38,433 bases of DNA from Acetobacteraceae bacterium (GTDB lineage Bacteria > Pseudomonadota > Alphaproteobacteria > Acetobacterales > Acetobacteraceae), in the NCBI GenBank assembly GCA_019750475.1, contig JAIEOO010000397.1:1-38433 (forward strand). Reading direction: 5' to 3'. Of this stretch, positions 26,766-37,346 are shown one piece after another. How positions within the stretch are numbered: position 1 is the first letter of the stretch; each line of letters starts with the position of its first letter. Below the pieces are notes generated by a model, which saw nothing but the letters and a program-made list of their open reading frames with translations, was not told the origin of the DNA and did not search any database. A program made the position numbers and the translations under genes.

Positions 26766-27653
26766 ATGACCCCCAAGGCCCTCCTCGGCCGCGTCGCGCT
26801 CTACGCGCTGCTCGCCGCCGTCACCTTCCTCGTCTGCTTCCCGCTCGTCTGGGCCTTCTTCACCAGCATGAAGCCCAAGGACGAGATCTTCCTCTGGCCG
26901 CCGACCCTCTGGCCCTCCACCTGGACGCTCGAGAACTACCGCGCGCTGCTGCAGGGGAAGGACGCCTACTTCCAGGCCGGTGCGGCGGGCGGCGGCCAGC
27001 CGCCGCCCTCGGCCTTCTTCCTCGACTGGTTCCTGAACAGCGTGATCGTCACGCTCGGCACCACCGTGATCAGCACGCTGGTCTCCACCCTCGCGGCCTA
27101 CTCGCTGACGCGCTTCCGCTTCCCGGGGCAGCGCGCCGTGCCCTACCTGGCGCTGGTCGGCTACATGGTGCCGTCCATCATCTTCGTCTTCCCCATGTTC
27201 CTCGTGATGGCGGACCTGCGGCTGACCGACACGCTGCTCTCGCTCATCCTCGGCTATGTCTGCATCACCCTGCCCTTCTGCATGTGGCTGATGTGGGCCT
27301 TCTTCCGCGGCGTCCCCATCGAGATCGAGGAAGCGGCGCTGGTGGACGGCGCCTCGCGGCTGCGCGTCTTCTGGGAGATCGTGCTGCCCACCGCCTGGCC
27401 GGGCATCGTGGCGGCGGCCATCTTCACCCTCATCGTCTCCTGGAACGACTACCTGTTCGGCCGCGTCTTCATGAACAGCATGGAGAACCTGCCGCTGACC
27501 GTGGGCGTGATGCATTTCTTCGACGGCACGCATGTGGACTGGGGGCTCATGATGGCCTCCTCCGTCATCATGACCGTCCCCATGGCGATCCTGTTCATGG
27601 CGCTGCAGCGGCACCTCGTCGCGGGCTTCGGCGCCGGCGCGGTGAAGGGCTGA
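26766..27653 (+). CDS. ABC transporter permease, MalG/UgpE type
   Basis: A 295-residue second permease with helices starting at about residues 9-31 (LYALLAAVTFLVCFPLVWAF). The EAA loop reads IEIEEAALVDGASRLRVFWE, then the family-typical FTLIVSWNDYLFGRV. A periplasmic segment of about 20 residues after ALLQGKDAYFQAG is Gly/Pro-rich. Its start and Shine-Dalgarno lie at the edge of the second 54-bp repeat. The ATPase begins 6 nt after its stop. Confidence 0.92.
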   Translation: MTPKALLGRVALYALLAAVTFLVCFPLVWAFFTSMKPKDEIFLWPPTLWPSTWTLENYRALLQGKDAYFQAGAAGGGQPPPSAFFLDWFLNSVIVTLGTTVISTLVSTLAAYSLTRFRFPGQRAVPYLALVGYMVPSIIFVFPMFLVMADLRLTDTLLSLILGYVCITLPFCMWLMWAFFRGVPIEIEEAALVDGASRLRVFWEIVLPTAWPGIVAAAIFTLIVSWNDYLFGRVFMNSMENLPLTVGVMHFFDGTHVDWGLMMASSVIMTVPMAILFMALQRHLVAGFGAGAVKG

Positions 27654-27659
27654 CCCCGG

Positions 27660-28745
<1,086 letters not shown>

Positions 28746-28751
28746 GGCCCC

Positions 28752-31022
28752 CTACCCTTTCGCCAGCGAAGCCCCCGCGACGGCGGCGAGGTTGGCGATG
28801 CCGCGCGCCGTCACGGCCGGCGTCAGCACGTGGATCGGCTTGTTCATGCCGAGCAGCATGGGGCCGAGCTGCAACCCGTCGCCCGTCGCCTTGACCAGGT
28901 TGAAGGCGATGTTCGCCGCGTCGAGGCTCGGGAAGACCAGCAGGTTCGCCGCCCCCTCGAGCCGCGCATCGGGCACGGCGCGGGCGCGGATGGCGGGCAC
29001 CAGCGCCGCGTCCGCGTGCATCTCGCCATCCACCTCCAGCTCGGGCGCCTGGGCGCGGATCAGGCCGAGGGCCTTGCGCATCTTCCGCGCCGCCTCCGCC
29101 CCCGACGCCCCGAAGGAGGAGTGCGACAGCAGCGCGACCTTGGGCACGATGCCGAAGCCCCGCACCTGCTCCGCCGCGAGCAGCGTCATCTCGCAGAGCT
29201 GCTCGGCGGTGGGCTCCAGCATCAGGTGCGTGTCCACGAAGAACAGCGTGCCGGCCGGGATGATCACGGCCGAGAGGGCGTAGGCCCGCGACACCGCGGG
29301 GCTCCGCCCGATGACGGAGAGGGCGTGGTCCCACTCGTTCATCCAGTCGCCGCGGCCGCCGATCAGCGCCGCGTCGGCCTCCCCCGCCTCCAGCAGCAGG
29401 GCGCCGGCGACGGAGGGACGCGTCCGCACCCGGCGCTCCGCGGCCGAGGGGTTCACGCCGCGCCGGCCGACCTTGGCGCGGTACAGCTCGGTGAGGGGCT
29501 GGAACAGCTCGGGCTGGTCCTCGGGGTGCAGGACGCGCACCGACCGGTCGAGGTCCATCCGCAGGCCGAGGGCGCGCGCCATGCGCTCGACCACGGCGCG
29601 GCGGCCGATGAGGATCGGCTCGGCCGTGCCTTCGTCCAGCACCGTCTGCACCGCGCGCAGCGTCCGCTCGTCCTCGCCTTCCGAGAACACGACGCGCGCC
29701 GGGCGCCGCCGCGCCAGCTCCTGCACCGGCCGCATGAGGTTGCCCGAGCGGAAGACGAAGCGGCCGAGATCGGCGCGGTAGGCCGCGAAATCGGTGATGG
29801 GGCGCGTCGCCACGCCGCTCTCCATCGCGGCCTTCGCAACGGCCGGCGAGACCTCGAGGATCAGGCGCGGGTCGAAGGGCTTGGGGATGATGTAGTCCGG
29901 CCCGAAGACCGGCGCCTGGCCGCCATAGGCGGCCGCCACCACCTCCGACGCCTCGACGCGGGCGAGGCCGGCGATGGCCTCCACCGCCGCGACCTTCATC
30001 GCCTCGTTGATGGCGGTCGCACCCACGTCGAGCGCGCCGCGGAAGATGAAGGGGAAGCAGAGGACGTTGTTGACCTGGTTGGGGTAGTCGGTGCGCCCCG
30101 TGGCCACGATGGCGTCCGGGCGCGCGGCGCGGACCGCCTCGGGCAGGATCTCGGGCTCGGGGTTGGCGAGCGCGAGCACGAGCGGCCGCGGCGCGAGCTT
30201 GCCGAGCCATTCCGGCTTGAACACGCGCGGCGCCGAGAGGCCGAGGAAGACGTCCGCCCCCTCCAGCACCTCCTCGAGCCGCCGGGCTTCGGTGCGCTGG
30301 GCGTAGCGCGCCTTGTAGGGGTCGGTGCCGGGCCGGCCTTCCCACACCACGCCCTCGATGTCGCAGACGGTCACGTTCTCGCGCCGGAGGCCGATGGCGC
30401 AGAGCAGGTCGAGGCAGGCGAGCGCCGCGGCGCCGCCCCCCGTGTTGACGAGCTTCACGTCTTCGAGCCGCTTGCCCTGCAGCAGCAGCCCGTTGTGGAT
30501 GGCGGCGGCGACGATGATCGCCGTGCCGTGCTGGTCGTCGTGGAAGACGGGGATGCGCATGCGCTGGCGCAGCGCCGCCTCGATCTCGAAGCACTCGGGC
30601 GCCTTGATGTCCTCGAGGTTGATGGCCCCGAAGGAGGGTTCGAGGGCGGCCACCACCTCGATGAATTTCTGCGGGTCGCGCCCGTCCTCGACCTCGATGT
30701 CGATGGAATCGATGCCGGCGAATTTCTGGAAGAGGACGGCCTTCCCCTCCATCACCGGCTTGCCGGCGAGCGGGCCGATCGCGCCGAGGCCCAGCACCGC
30801 CGTGCCGTTGGTGATCACGGCCACCATGTTGCCGCGCGTCGTGTAGTCCCAGGCCTTGGCGGGATCGGCCGCGATCTCCTCGCAAGCGACGGCGACGCCC
30901 GGGCTGTAGGCGAGGCTCAGGTCCCGCTGGGAGGCCATGCGCTTCGTCGCCTGGACGGTGAGTTTCCCCGGGCGGGGCAGCCGGTGATAGTCGAGGGCGG
31001 CGCGGCGGAAGTCGTTGTCCAT
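28752..31022 (-). CDS. maeB: NADP-type malic enzyme with phosphotransacetylase-like C-terminus (MaeB)
   Basis: A 756-residue enzyme converting malate to pyruvate and CO2 with reduction of NAD(P). The malic domain has [15 protein letters not shown] with the catalytic Tyr region and [15 protein letters not shown] with catalytic Lys. A nucleotide-binding domain follows ([17 protein letters not shown]). From about residue 430 the chain is a phosphate acetyl/butyryltransferase-like domain ([18 protein letters not shown]), which in MaeB is regulatory, sensing acetyl-CoA. The ATG at 31020-31022 was chosen because it begins [20 protein letters not shown], the family N-terminus; a further 12 codons upstream are open but do not look native. 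It links the C4 acid pool to pyruvate. Confidence 0.94.
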   Translation of the reverse strand: MDNDFRRAALDYHRLPRPGKLTVQATKRMASQRDLSLAYSPGVAVACEEIAADPAKAWDYTTRGNMVAVITNGTAVLGLGAIGPLAGKPVMEGKAVLFQKFAGIDSIDIEVEDGRDPQKFIEVVAALEPSFGAINLEDIKAPECFEIEAALRQRMRIPVFHDDQHGTAIIVAAAIHNGLLLQGKRLEDVKLVNTGGGAAALACLDLLCAIGLRRENVTVCDIEGVVWEGRPGTDPYKARYAQRTEARRLEEVLEGADVFLGLSAPRVFKPEWLGKLAPRPLVLALANPEPEILPEAVRAARPDAIVATGRTDYPNQVNNVLCFPFIFRGALDVGATAINEAMKVAAVEAIAGLARVEASEVVAAAYGGQAPVFGPDYIIPKPFDPRLILEVSPAVAKAAMESGVATRPITDFAAYRADLGRFVFRSGNLMRPVQELARRRPARVVFSEGEDERTLRAVQTVLDEGTAEPILIGRRAVVERMARALGLRMDLDRSVRVLHPEDQPELFQPLTELYRAKVGRRGVNPSAAERRVRTRPSVAGALLLEAGEADAALIGGRGDWMNEWDHALSVIGRSPAVSRAYALSAVIIPAGTLFFVDTHLMLEPTAEQLCEMTLLAAEQVRGFGIVPKVALLSHSSFGASGAEAARKMRKALGLIRAQAPELEVDGEMHADAALVPAIRARAVPDARLEGAANLLVFPSLDAANIAFNLVKATGDGLQLGPMLLGMNKPIHVLTPAVTARGIANLAAVAGASLAKG

Positions 31023-31090
31023 GGTGGGACAATGCCGGGGCGCGCGCGGCCGGTCCACCGCCTGGCGCCGGGCTGCCGCGTGATCCCGTG

Positions 31091-31540
31091 TTAGGTCACG
31101 CTGTCGGGCGCCAGTTCTCTGCGGTTCGGAACGGCCAGCTCCAGCCGGTTCCAGCCATCCGGCGCCGGGCCGTAGGACCGCAGCTCCGCCATGCGCCGCA
31201 CCAGCGGCAGGCCGAGCCCCCCCTGGAAATCGCGCACCGGATCGGGCGGGAGGGCCGGGTCCGGCCGTTCGCGCGGGTCGAAGGGGGCGGCGGCGTCCTC
31301 GAGGCGCAGGCGGATCTCCGCCGTGCCGAAGGCCGCGGTCAGCCGGGCCGGCGGCGGCGGCCCCTCGAAGCGGGCATGGTGGATGAGGTTGGCCACCAGC
31401 TCCTCGACGACGAGGGCGACGCGCTGGGTGACGATGGGCGCGACGCCGTGCCCTTCCAGGAAGCGGGCGAGCGCTTCCTGCGCCGCCGAGAGCTCGGCGG
31501 CCTGGAGGGGTATCGCGCGGGAGAAGAGGTCAGCCGGCAA
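31091..31540 (-). CDS. RsbW-like anti-sigma factor / serine kinase (HATPase)
   Basis: A 149-residue GHKL ATPase of the RsbW/SpoIIAB type. The N-box is VEELVANLIHHA, a G1-like region is EDAAAPFDPRE, and the glycine-rich G2 is GGLGLPLVRRM. Such proteins bind a sigma factor or other partner and phosphorylate an STAS antagonist. The STAS gene directly upstream overlaps by 11 nt, so they form a pair. The start is a TTG at 31540, the only suitable codon. No sigma factor or PP2C phosphatase gene is nearby. Confidence 0.82.
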   Translation of the reverse strand: MPADLFSRAIPLQAAELSAAQEALARFLEGHGVAPIVTQRVALVVEELVANLIHHARFEGPPPPARLTAAFGTAEIRLRLEDAAAPFDPRERPDPALPPDPVRDFQGGLGLPLVRRMAELRSYGPAPDGWNRLELAVPNRRELAPDSVT

Positions 31541-31871
31541 GCCGCGAGACCGCTTCGGCCTCGCCGCCCACGAGAGGGAGCAGCGGGTCGAGCGCCATGG
31601 CCCGGAACACCTCCGCCACGATGGGCTGCGCCCCGAAGGCGACGACGCGGCCGCCCCGGCGGGTCACGACCTGGGCGTTCGAGATCAGGAGGCGCAGGCC
31701 GAGCGAGGACATGAACTCCACCCCGCTCAGATCCAGCACCGCGCTGCGGCCGGCGGCGCTGACCGCGGCGGTGAAGCCGGTCTCGATGGCGCCGACCCCC
31801 TGGGTGTCGAGCCGTCCCACGAGGACGAGCTTGTTGGCGTGAGGGCTGAGTTCGACCACTTCGAAGCGCAC
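31530..31871 (-). CDS. STAS-domain anti-sigma factor antagonist (RsbV-like)
   Basis: A 113-residue single STAS domain. The phosphorylatable Ser lies in VLDLSGVEFMSSLGLRLLI, and the flanking beta-strand/helix pattern (LVLVGRLDTQGVGAIE) is typical. Unphosphorylated antagonist would bind the RsbW-like partner at 31091 and free its target; kinase action would reverse this. The pair shares an 11-nt overlap. The upstream histidine kinase gene is 70 nt away on the same strand, so it could be in the same transcript. Confidence 0.85.
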   Translation of the reverse strand: MRFEVVELSPHANKLVLVGRLDTQGVGAIETGFTAAVSAAGRSAVLDLSGVEFMSSLGLRLLISNAQVVTRRGGRVVAFGAQPIVAEVFRAMALDPLLPLVGGEAEAVSRLAG

Positions 31872-31941
31872 CGCGGAACCTCCTGAACCTCGCCTCGGCT
31901 ACACGCCCGAACATGACATCCATGTGTCAGCCGCGCGACGT

Positions 31942-33816
31942 TCACGTGGCATGCGCGGTGGGGCTGGTGGGCTGCGGGACCGCGGGTTCGGCCAGGGGCA
32001 GCAGGATGTGGAACACCGTGCCGCCGCCCTCGGCCGCCGAGAAGGAGAGCTGGCCGCCATAGGCCATGATCATCCCGTAGGCGATGGACAGGCCGAGGCC
32101 GGTGCCGCTGCCGGCGGGCTTGGTCGTGAAGAAGGGCTCCATCACCTTGTCGCGGATGCTGTCCGGAATGCCAGGCCCGTGGTCGCGCACGTCGATGCGG
32201 ACATAGGCGCCGGGCGCCACGACCGCGGACACCGGCTCGTCCGGCCCGAGGTCCACGAGTGCCGCGGAGAGCTCGACATGCCCTCGCCCCCCCATCGCGT
32301 CGAAGGCGTTGCGGCAGAGGTTGAGCAGCACCTGTGCCAGGGCCGGCTCGTGGCAGAGCATCCGGCCCTCGGGGACCGATTCGATGGCGAGCGTCTGCCC
32401 CGGCCCCAGCGAGGCGTGCAGCACGGTGCAGCCCGTGGCCAGCGCGTCGGCGATCCGCACGGGCACCGGCGGCGGCAGCGTGTCCTCCGCGTCGTGGCGC
32501 CGCGCGTAGTCGAGGAGGCTCCGGAGCAGCCGCCGCGTGCGCTCGAGCGAATCGTGCAGGATCCCGGTCGCGTAGCGGACATTGGCCGGGTCGGCGTCCT
32601 CGCGCAGCGCGTCGGTCGCGAGCAGCGCGGGCTGCAGCGCGTTGTTCATCTCGTGCGCGACCTTGCCGGTCATGGTGCCCAGCGCCTCGAGCCGGTCCCG
32701 GTGCTGCAGCAGCGCGTCCTTGCGCCGCCCGAGCGCCATTTCCGCGCCGAGCTGGTCGACGGCCCGGGCGATCACGCCGATCTCGTCGGGGCGCCCGGCA
32801 TGCTCGCTCCGCGCCTCGAGGTCGCCGGCGCGGAGCCGCTCGACCTGGCGGGCGAGATCGAGGACCGGCGCGGTCACGGCCTTCGCCACCCGCCGCGCCG
32901 CGATCAGGGCGATGATGCCCCCGGCGAAGGCGAGCACGAGGAAGGCGCCCAGCGTCCGTGTCCGCAGCCACACCGCGCTCCCCCGGTCGCGCCAGATCTG
33001 CATGATCCCGATGGTCGCGCCCGAGAAATCGCGCAGCGGATGGGCCGTGACCTCGCCGGGGATGCCGTCGAGCATGACCCGTCGGCTCGGGGCCGGCACG
33101 CCGCCGGCGACGCGGTCCTCCGCCGGCTCGAGGCCGGGCATGGCACCCGGATGGGAGCGCGCGAGGAGCCGCAACGCTTCGCCCGGCGGCGCGGCATGGA
33201 TCCAGACGCGCTGCTGGGGCGTGGCCACCAGCCTGCGCAGCAGGGCATCCGACACGAAGGAGCCCACCTCGACCAGGCCAACATGGGTCCCATCCGGCGC
33301 CGTCACGGCCCGCATGCTCCGGATCGCGAGGCCGTTCACGCCCCATTCGAGCCCTGTCGCCTGCCCCCCCGGCGTGTTGGTCAGCCGGACCATGTGCCGC
33401 GTGAGGCCGATCGTGTCGCCATGCTGGTTCGGCGCGTGCATGCGCAACAGGCTGACGCCGGCCGCCGAGTGGAGGTGGACATTGTCGATGGCGAAGGTGG
33501 CACGGAGTTCGCTAAAGCCCGGGGCGAGCCGTTCCATCAGCTCAGCCCGCCGGCCCTGCCGCATGAACTCGGCGATTTCCGGGTCGCGCGCGATCTCGAT
33601 GGCGAGAAGCAGGTTGGCGTCCTTCCGCGCCTGGACGCTGCGCTGGAACGCCGCATACTGCACCGCGTCGTCGGCGCGCTCGGTGTGGTCCAGGAACCCT
33701 TCGAGCAGGAAGAAGAGCGTCGCGCAGACCACCACGATGCCGCCGACCACCGAGCCGGCAACCAGCACCGCGATCCGTCGCCCGACGCTAGGTCCCCGCC
33801 CGCCGATCAACCTCAT
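31942..33816 (-). CDS. Sensor histidine kinase with dCache_3-like periplasmic domain
   Basis: A 624-residue membrane kinase. A first transmembrane helix is at about 14-38, followed by a periplasmic sensor of some 250 residues. The stretch [20 protein letters not shown] then [11 protein letters not shown] resembles the double-Cache dCache_3 domain. A second helix lies at about 288-306, then HAMP ([20 protein letters not shown]). The H-box [13 protein letters not shown] gives phosphoacceptor His388; the catalytic domain has [11 protein letters not shown] (N), DHGPGIP (D/F) and [15 protein letters not shown] (G2). No response regulator is adjacent. The ATG at 33816 was chosen over an open frame running into the tRNA gene. 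The RsbV/RsbW-like pair lies just downstream. Confidence 0.9.
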   Translation of the reverse strand: MRLIGGRGPSVGRRIAVLVAGSVVGGIVVVCATLFFLLEGFLDHTERADDAVQYAAFQRSVQARKDANLLLAIEIARDPEIAEFMRQGRRAELMERLAPGFSELRATFAIDNVHLHSAAGVSLLRMHAPNQHGDTIGLTRHMVRLTNTPGGQATGLEWGVNGLAIRSMRAVTAPDGTHVGLVEVGSFVSDALLRRLVATPQQRVWIHAAPPGEALRLLARSHPGAMPGLEPAEDRVAGGVPAPSRRVMLDGIPGEVTAHPLRDFSGATIGIMQIWRDRGSAVWLRTRTLGAFLVLAFAGGIIALIAARRVAKAVTAPVLDLARQVERLRAGDLEARSEHAGRPDEIGVIARAVDQLGAEMALGRRKDALLQHRDRLEALGTMTGKVAHEMNNALQPALLATDALREDADPANVRYATGILHDSLERTRRLLRSLLDYARRHDAEDTLPPPVPVRIADALATGCTVLHASLGPGQTLAIESVPEGRMLCHEPALAQVLLNLCRNAFDAMGGRGHVELSAALVDLGPDEPVSAVVAPGAYVRIDVRDHGPGIPDSIRDKVMEPFFTTKPAGSGTGLGLSIAYGMIMAYGGQLSFSAAEGGGTVFHILLPLAEPAVPQPTSPTAHAT

Positions 33817-33879
33817 GCGGCGAATTTCCTTCGCTGCTCGCCTCGCGCCCCAAGGCGAGAGGCGTCCCGCTGTTTTAAC

Positions 33880-33896
33880 GGAGCGTAATAAGCTCC
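33880..33896. terminator. Short hairpin between tRNA-Leu and histidine kinase
   Basis: GGAGC-gtaataa-GCTCC is a 5-bp inverted repeat with a 7-nt AT-rich loop in the 208-nt gap. On the minus strand it is downstream of the tRNA and upstream of the kinase, and GTTAAAA follows. It may end tRNA transcription or belong to the kinase promoter. Nothing else is recognisable in this gap. Confidence 0.25.
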
Positions 33897-34024
33897 AGCG
33901 GAACCGCAAGGGCCGGAGTCGCAGGAATTCGCGAGGTTTCGTTGCGTGAGACAGTATGGCCGCCGGCGCCGTCGAGTGGCAAGAGCCGCCGGAGAGCATC
34001 GCCAGGCTGATGAACAGGAGTGAT

Positions 34025-34110
34025 TGGTGCGGTCGAGAAGATTCGAACTTCCACGGGGTTTCCCCCACCAGCACCTCAAGCTGGCGCGTCTACCATTCCG
34101 CCACGACCGC
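34025..34110 (-). tRNA. tRNA-Leu (anticodon GAG)
   Basis: Read on the minus strand, the acceptor arms GCGGTCG and CGACCGC pair fully, with discriminator A and an encoded CCA at the 3' end. The D-arm contains TGGCGGAATGGTAGACGC. The anticodon stem CCAGC/GCTGG encloses TTGAGGT, anticodon GAG, reading CUC and CUU leucine codons. The T-arm has GTTCGAATC. The extended variable arm (GTGGGGGAAACCCCGT) is the class II feature of tRNA-Leu. It is 86 nt long. The lipB gene starts 20 nt upstream on the other strand. Confidence 0.95.
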
Positions 34111-34130
34111 GGGAGGCGGCGACTTAGCCC

Positions 34131-34799
34131 ATGATCCCCGAGGGTTCAACCCACCGCCAGGGCGGTCCCGCATGGTGCGTCTCTCCCGGCCTCGTTCCCT
34201 ATCCCGCCGCACTCGCCGCGATGGAGACCCGCGCCGCCGCCATCCGCGACGGCGAGGCCGGGGAGTGCGTCTGGCTCCTCGAACACCCGCCCAGCTACAC
34301 CGCCGGGACCTCGGCCCGAACCGAGGATCTGCGCGACCCCCGCTTCCCGACCTACGCCGCCGGCCGGGGTGGCCAGTGGACCTATCACGGCCCCGGGCAG
34401 CGCACCGCCTATGTCATGCTCGATCTGCAACAGGCGCACGGCTCGGTCCCGGCGCGCGACCTGCGCGCCTATGTCCACGGCCTCGAAGCGTGGATGATCC
34501 GTGCGCTCGACCGCTTCAACATCCGCGGCGAACGCCGCGAGGGCAGGGTCGGCATCTGGGTGGTCCGGCCCGGCGGCGCCGAGGAGAAGATCGGCGCCAT
34601 CGGCGTGCGGATCACCCGCTGGGTGACCTTCCACGGCATCGCTCTCAACGTGGAGCCGGACCTCGGCCATTTCGCCGGCATCGTGCCCTGCGGCATCGCC
34701 GAGCACGGCGTCACCAGCCTCCACGCCCTCGGCATCCTCGCCACGATGGAGGAGGTGGACGCGGCGCTGATCGGCGCCTGGGACGAGGTGTTCGGCTGA
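34131..34799 (+). CDS. lipB: Octanoyl-[acyl-carrier-protein]:protein octanoyltransferase LipB
   Basis: LipB moves the octanoyl group from acyl carrier protein to lipoyl domains, the first step of lipoate assembly. The 222-residue protein has [12 protein letters not shown], then [20 protein letters not shown], the usual RGGQ-T-HGPGQ element. Catalytic Lys153 is in [11 protein letters not shown] and Cys187 in GIVPCGI. The ATG at 34131 gives a normal N-terminus; no strong Shine-Dalgarno is seen. It diverges from the tRNA-Leu gene and converges with the glycosyltransferase. LipA is not in the window. Confidence 0.95.
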   Translation: MIPEGSTHRQGGPAWCVSPGLVPYPAALAAMETRAAAIRDGEAGECVWLLEHPPSYTAGTSARTEDLRDPRFPTYAAGRGGQWTYHGPGQRTAYVMLDLQQAHGSVPARDLRAYVHGLEAWMIRALDRFNIRGERREGRVGIWVVRPGGAEEKIGAIGVRITRWVTFHGIALNVEPDLGHFAGIVPCGIAEHGVTSLHALGILATMEEVDAALIGAWDEVFG

Positions 34800-34826
34800 G
34801 CAGGCCGGGGGTCCAGCCGGGCGGGG

Positions 34827-37163
34827 TCAGTCGCCCAGCATGGCCCGGACCCCGGCCCGGAACCGCTCGGACGAGCAATCCTCGGCCACGCGGGCGAGGG
34901 CAGCGTCGCGGATGCGCTGCCAGAGCGCCGCGTCGGCATGGAGACGCGCCACCGCCGCGGCGAAGCCCGCCGCGTCGTCGGCGACGAGCAGCTCCACCCC
35001 GTCGCTCCAGCCCAGCTGGCGCGCCAGCAGCCCCGTCGCGACGACCGAGATGCCGTGCGCGGCGGCCTCGTACACCTTGAGGGGGATGCCGCCGGCGAAG
35101 CGCGTCGGCGCGACGAACACCCGGTGCCGGGCGTACTCGGCATCCAGCCGCTGGAGGCGACCGAGAAGCCGCAGGGCGGGCCCGCGAAGATCCTCGACCG
35201 TACGTGCCCCGGTCCGTCCGGCACAGGTCAGCGCGACCGGCGCCCCCGGGTGCTGCCGCAGCGCCGGGAGCACCTCCGTCACGAACCATTTCACCGAGTC
35301 GGTGTTCGGCGAATCCTCGGCATCGAGCGGCCCGACGAAGAGAAGGCCTTGGCGTTCGTCGAAGGACGGCGTCGTCGGGGCGGGTTCCAGCGCGTGGCCA
35401 AGCACCCGGATACGCCCGCGCGCGGCCACCCGGAACTGCGCGGCCTCGAACTCGGATACGGCGACGACCTCATCCGCGGTCGCGGCGAGAGCCACTTCCT
35501 CCGCCATTCGCGTCTCGGCCGCGCGAAGCGCGCCATCCTGACCGAACACCCGCGCCTTGGTTGCATCGCGCTGAGCGAAGATCGCCTCCGCGTCGTAGAT
35601 CACGCGCAGCCCGGCCAGCATGCCAGGCCGACGGGAGCGGGCGCGGGCCAGAATTTCCATGTTGTGCACGCGACTAACAAGAAGGGTCTCGTAGTAGCCC
35701 TCGCGCTCCCGCAGGAACTCACCGAGACCGGCCTTGCCCAGGCCCATAGCCACTTCAACGCCGGGCGGCAGTGTGCTCCAGGTTTCGCGCCAGACCTCGC
35801 GCTCGGACTGAAGAGGATAGAACGTCACGAAGCGGCCCGTCGCGGCCACTTCGTGAAGCAGCCGCTCAGCCCTCGGATAGCCCGATCCGAGCGAGGGCAG
35901 CGGCACCCGGTCGTCCAGGATCAGAACGCGGCCTCGGCCGGAATCGCGCATGCGGGCGCGCAGGATGTTCGCGGCGCCGGGTGCGGATTGCCGCGCCAGG
36001 GCTCCGCGATGGCGTTCCACCAGGACGGCACGGTTGCGCTGCTGCAGCGCGATCGCCTGCTCGCTCTTCACGGAGGAGCCGAATTCGAGGTGATCGACGA
36101 CGACGCGGGGGTCGTACACCACGCGCAGGCCCCGCGCCCAGAGGCGGAGGCAGAAATCCACCTCCTCGTAGTAGGCGGGCACGAAGGCCTCGTCGAAGCC
36201 GCCGAGTTCCTCGAAATGGCTGCGGCGGAACAACAGGAACACGCCGGAGCAGTAGTCCACGTCGCGGCGGAACATGGCCTCCGGTGTTTCAGGCGCCGCG
36301 CCGCGCAGGTAGCCCAGGCAGGAGCCGTCGTTCCAGACGATGCTGCCCGCCTCCTGCAACCGACCGTCGGGCAGGATGACACGCGCGCCCACGGCACCCA
36401 CCGTGACATCACCCTCGAGCAGCCCGACCGCCGCGGCAAGGCCGCCTTCGCGGACGATCGCGTCGTTGTTGAGCAGGAGCACATGCTGGCCCGACGAGGC
36501 GGCCACCCCTTGGTTCACCGCGAGGAGGAACCCCATGTTGTCGGCGTTCCGCAGCACCCGCGCGCCGCCGACGCGCGCCAGGAGTTCTGCCGTCCGGTCG
36601 GTCGAGGCGTTGTCCACGATCACGACCTCGATCGGCACCTCCGTCTCGCGCTCCAGCGCTCGGAGGCAGGCGAAGGTCAGCGCCGCCTGGTTCCACAGCA
36701 CCAGCACGACCGAAACCTTCGGCGCGGCGGGCGCGGGAAGCTCGATCCTCCCCTGCCCGGCCATGAAGCTGTCGAACTCCGTCGCGAGACGGCTGCGCAA
36801 CGCCTCCTTTGCCGCGTCGAGCGAGGCCCCGGCCCCGGCCGGCGGGCCCGCAGGCGTGGCGGCCGAGCCCGCGGCGCGGGAGATCGCCTCCGCTGCCAGG
36901 GACACGACAGCCGCCAGCGGCCGCGGCAGCCGGCTGGAGGCACCACCGCCCGAACGTCCCGACAGCAGGGCCAGGGCGCGGAGGGGCGCCGTCAAGCGCC
37001 AGGACGTCGAGGCACGCATCTGCGCGAGTGCACTCTCGGCGTGCTGCAGCTTCCACTCGAGCTCGAGGATCTGAGTCCTCGCCTTATCGAGCTCACGCTC
37101 CAGCGCGGCAAGCTGCGGGTCGGGCTTCCCGGGCGGGGACGGGCGCGCTTCGTTGTTCGTCAT
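34827..37163 (-). CDS. Two-domain glycosyltransferase (GT2 plus GT4-like)
   Basis: A 778-residue protein likely active at the cytoplasmic face of the membrane in making a surface glycan. Residues 17-52 are a coiled coil (LAALERELDKARTQILELEW). A GT2 domain begins near 146 with KVSVVLVLWNQAALTFACLR. It carries VIVDNASTDRT, the NND metal site at 232-234, and YYEEVDFCLRLWARGLRVVY. A second, GT4-like domain fills about 400-778, with DAEDSPNTDSVKWF and a donor-binding VFVAPTRFAGGIPLKVYEA. The ATG at 37163 was chosen over an upstream TTG that has no matching ribosome site. Substrates are not known and no polysaccharide cluster surrounds it. Confidence 0.88.
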   Translation of the reverse strand: MTNNEARPSPPGKPDPQLAALERELDKARTQILELEWKLQHAESALAQMRASTSWRLTAPLRALALLSGRSGGGASSRLPRPLAAVVSLAAEAISRAAGSAATPAGPPAGAGASLDAAKEALRSRLATEFDSFMAGQGRIELPAPAAPKVSVVLVLWNQAALTFACLRALERETEVPIEVVIVDNASTDRTAELLARVGGARVLRNADNMGFLLAVNQGVAASSGQHVLLLNNDAIVREGGLAAAVGLLEGDVTVGAVGARVILPDGRLQEAGSIVWNDGSCLGYLRGAAPETPEAMFRRDVDYCSGVFLLFRRSHFEELGGFDEAFVPAYYEEVDFCLRLWARGLRVVYDPRVVVDHLEFGSSVKSEQAIALQQRNRAVLVERHRGALARQSAPGAANILRARMRDSGRGRVLILDDRVPLPSLGSGYPRAERLLHEVAATGRFVTFYPLQSEREVWRETWSTLPPGVEVAMGLGKAGLGEFLREREGYYETLLVSRVHNMEILARARSRRPGMLAGLRVIYDAEAIFAQRDATKARVFGQDGALRAAETRMAEEVALAATADEVVAVSEFEAAQFRVAARGRIRVLGHALEPAPTTPSFDERQGLLFVGPLDAEDSPNTDSVKWFVTEVLPALRQHPGAPVALTCAGRTGARTVEDLRGPALRLLGRLQRLDAEYARHRVFVAPTRFAGGIPLKVYEAAAHGISVVATGLLARQLGWSDGVELLVADDAAGFAAAVARLHADAALWQRIRDAALARVAEDCSSERFRAGVRAMLGD

Positions 37164-37346
37164 TTGCCGGCCTGCCCGGTCACCGGCCAAGGGGCACAGG
37201 CCGAGGTTCCCGGCATCCAGGGCGCGGCGATGGCAACCGCATCAGGTGGCTCATCCCCGCGCCGGCGGGTGGCCGCGACCACAGGACGATCGGAACGAGG
37301 CATGCCGCGCCTTTTGGCGGGTCACGCGCCGGCGGCCAAGGGCCTC

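Noticed and set aside
24323-26776. An 817-codon open frame on the minus strand
   Set aside because: It is antisense to the second importer's binding protein and permease and has low-complexity Asp/Glu/His/Gly/Arg composition typical of shadow frames.
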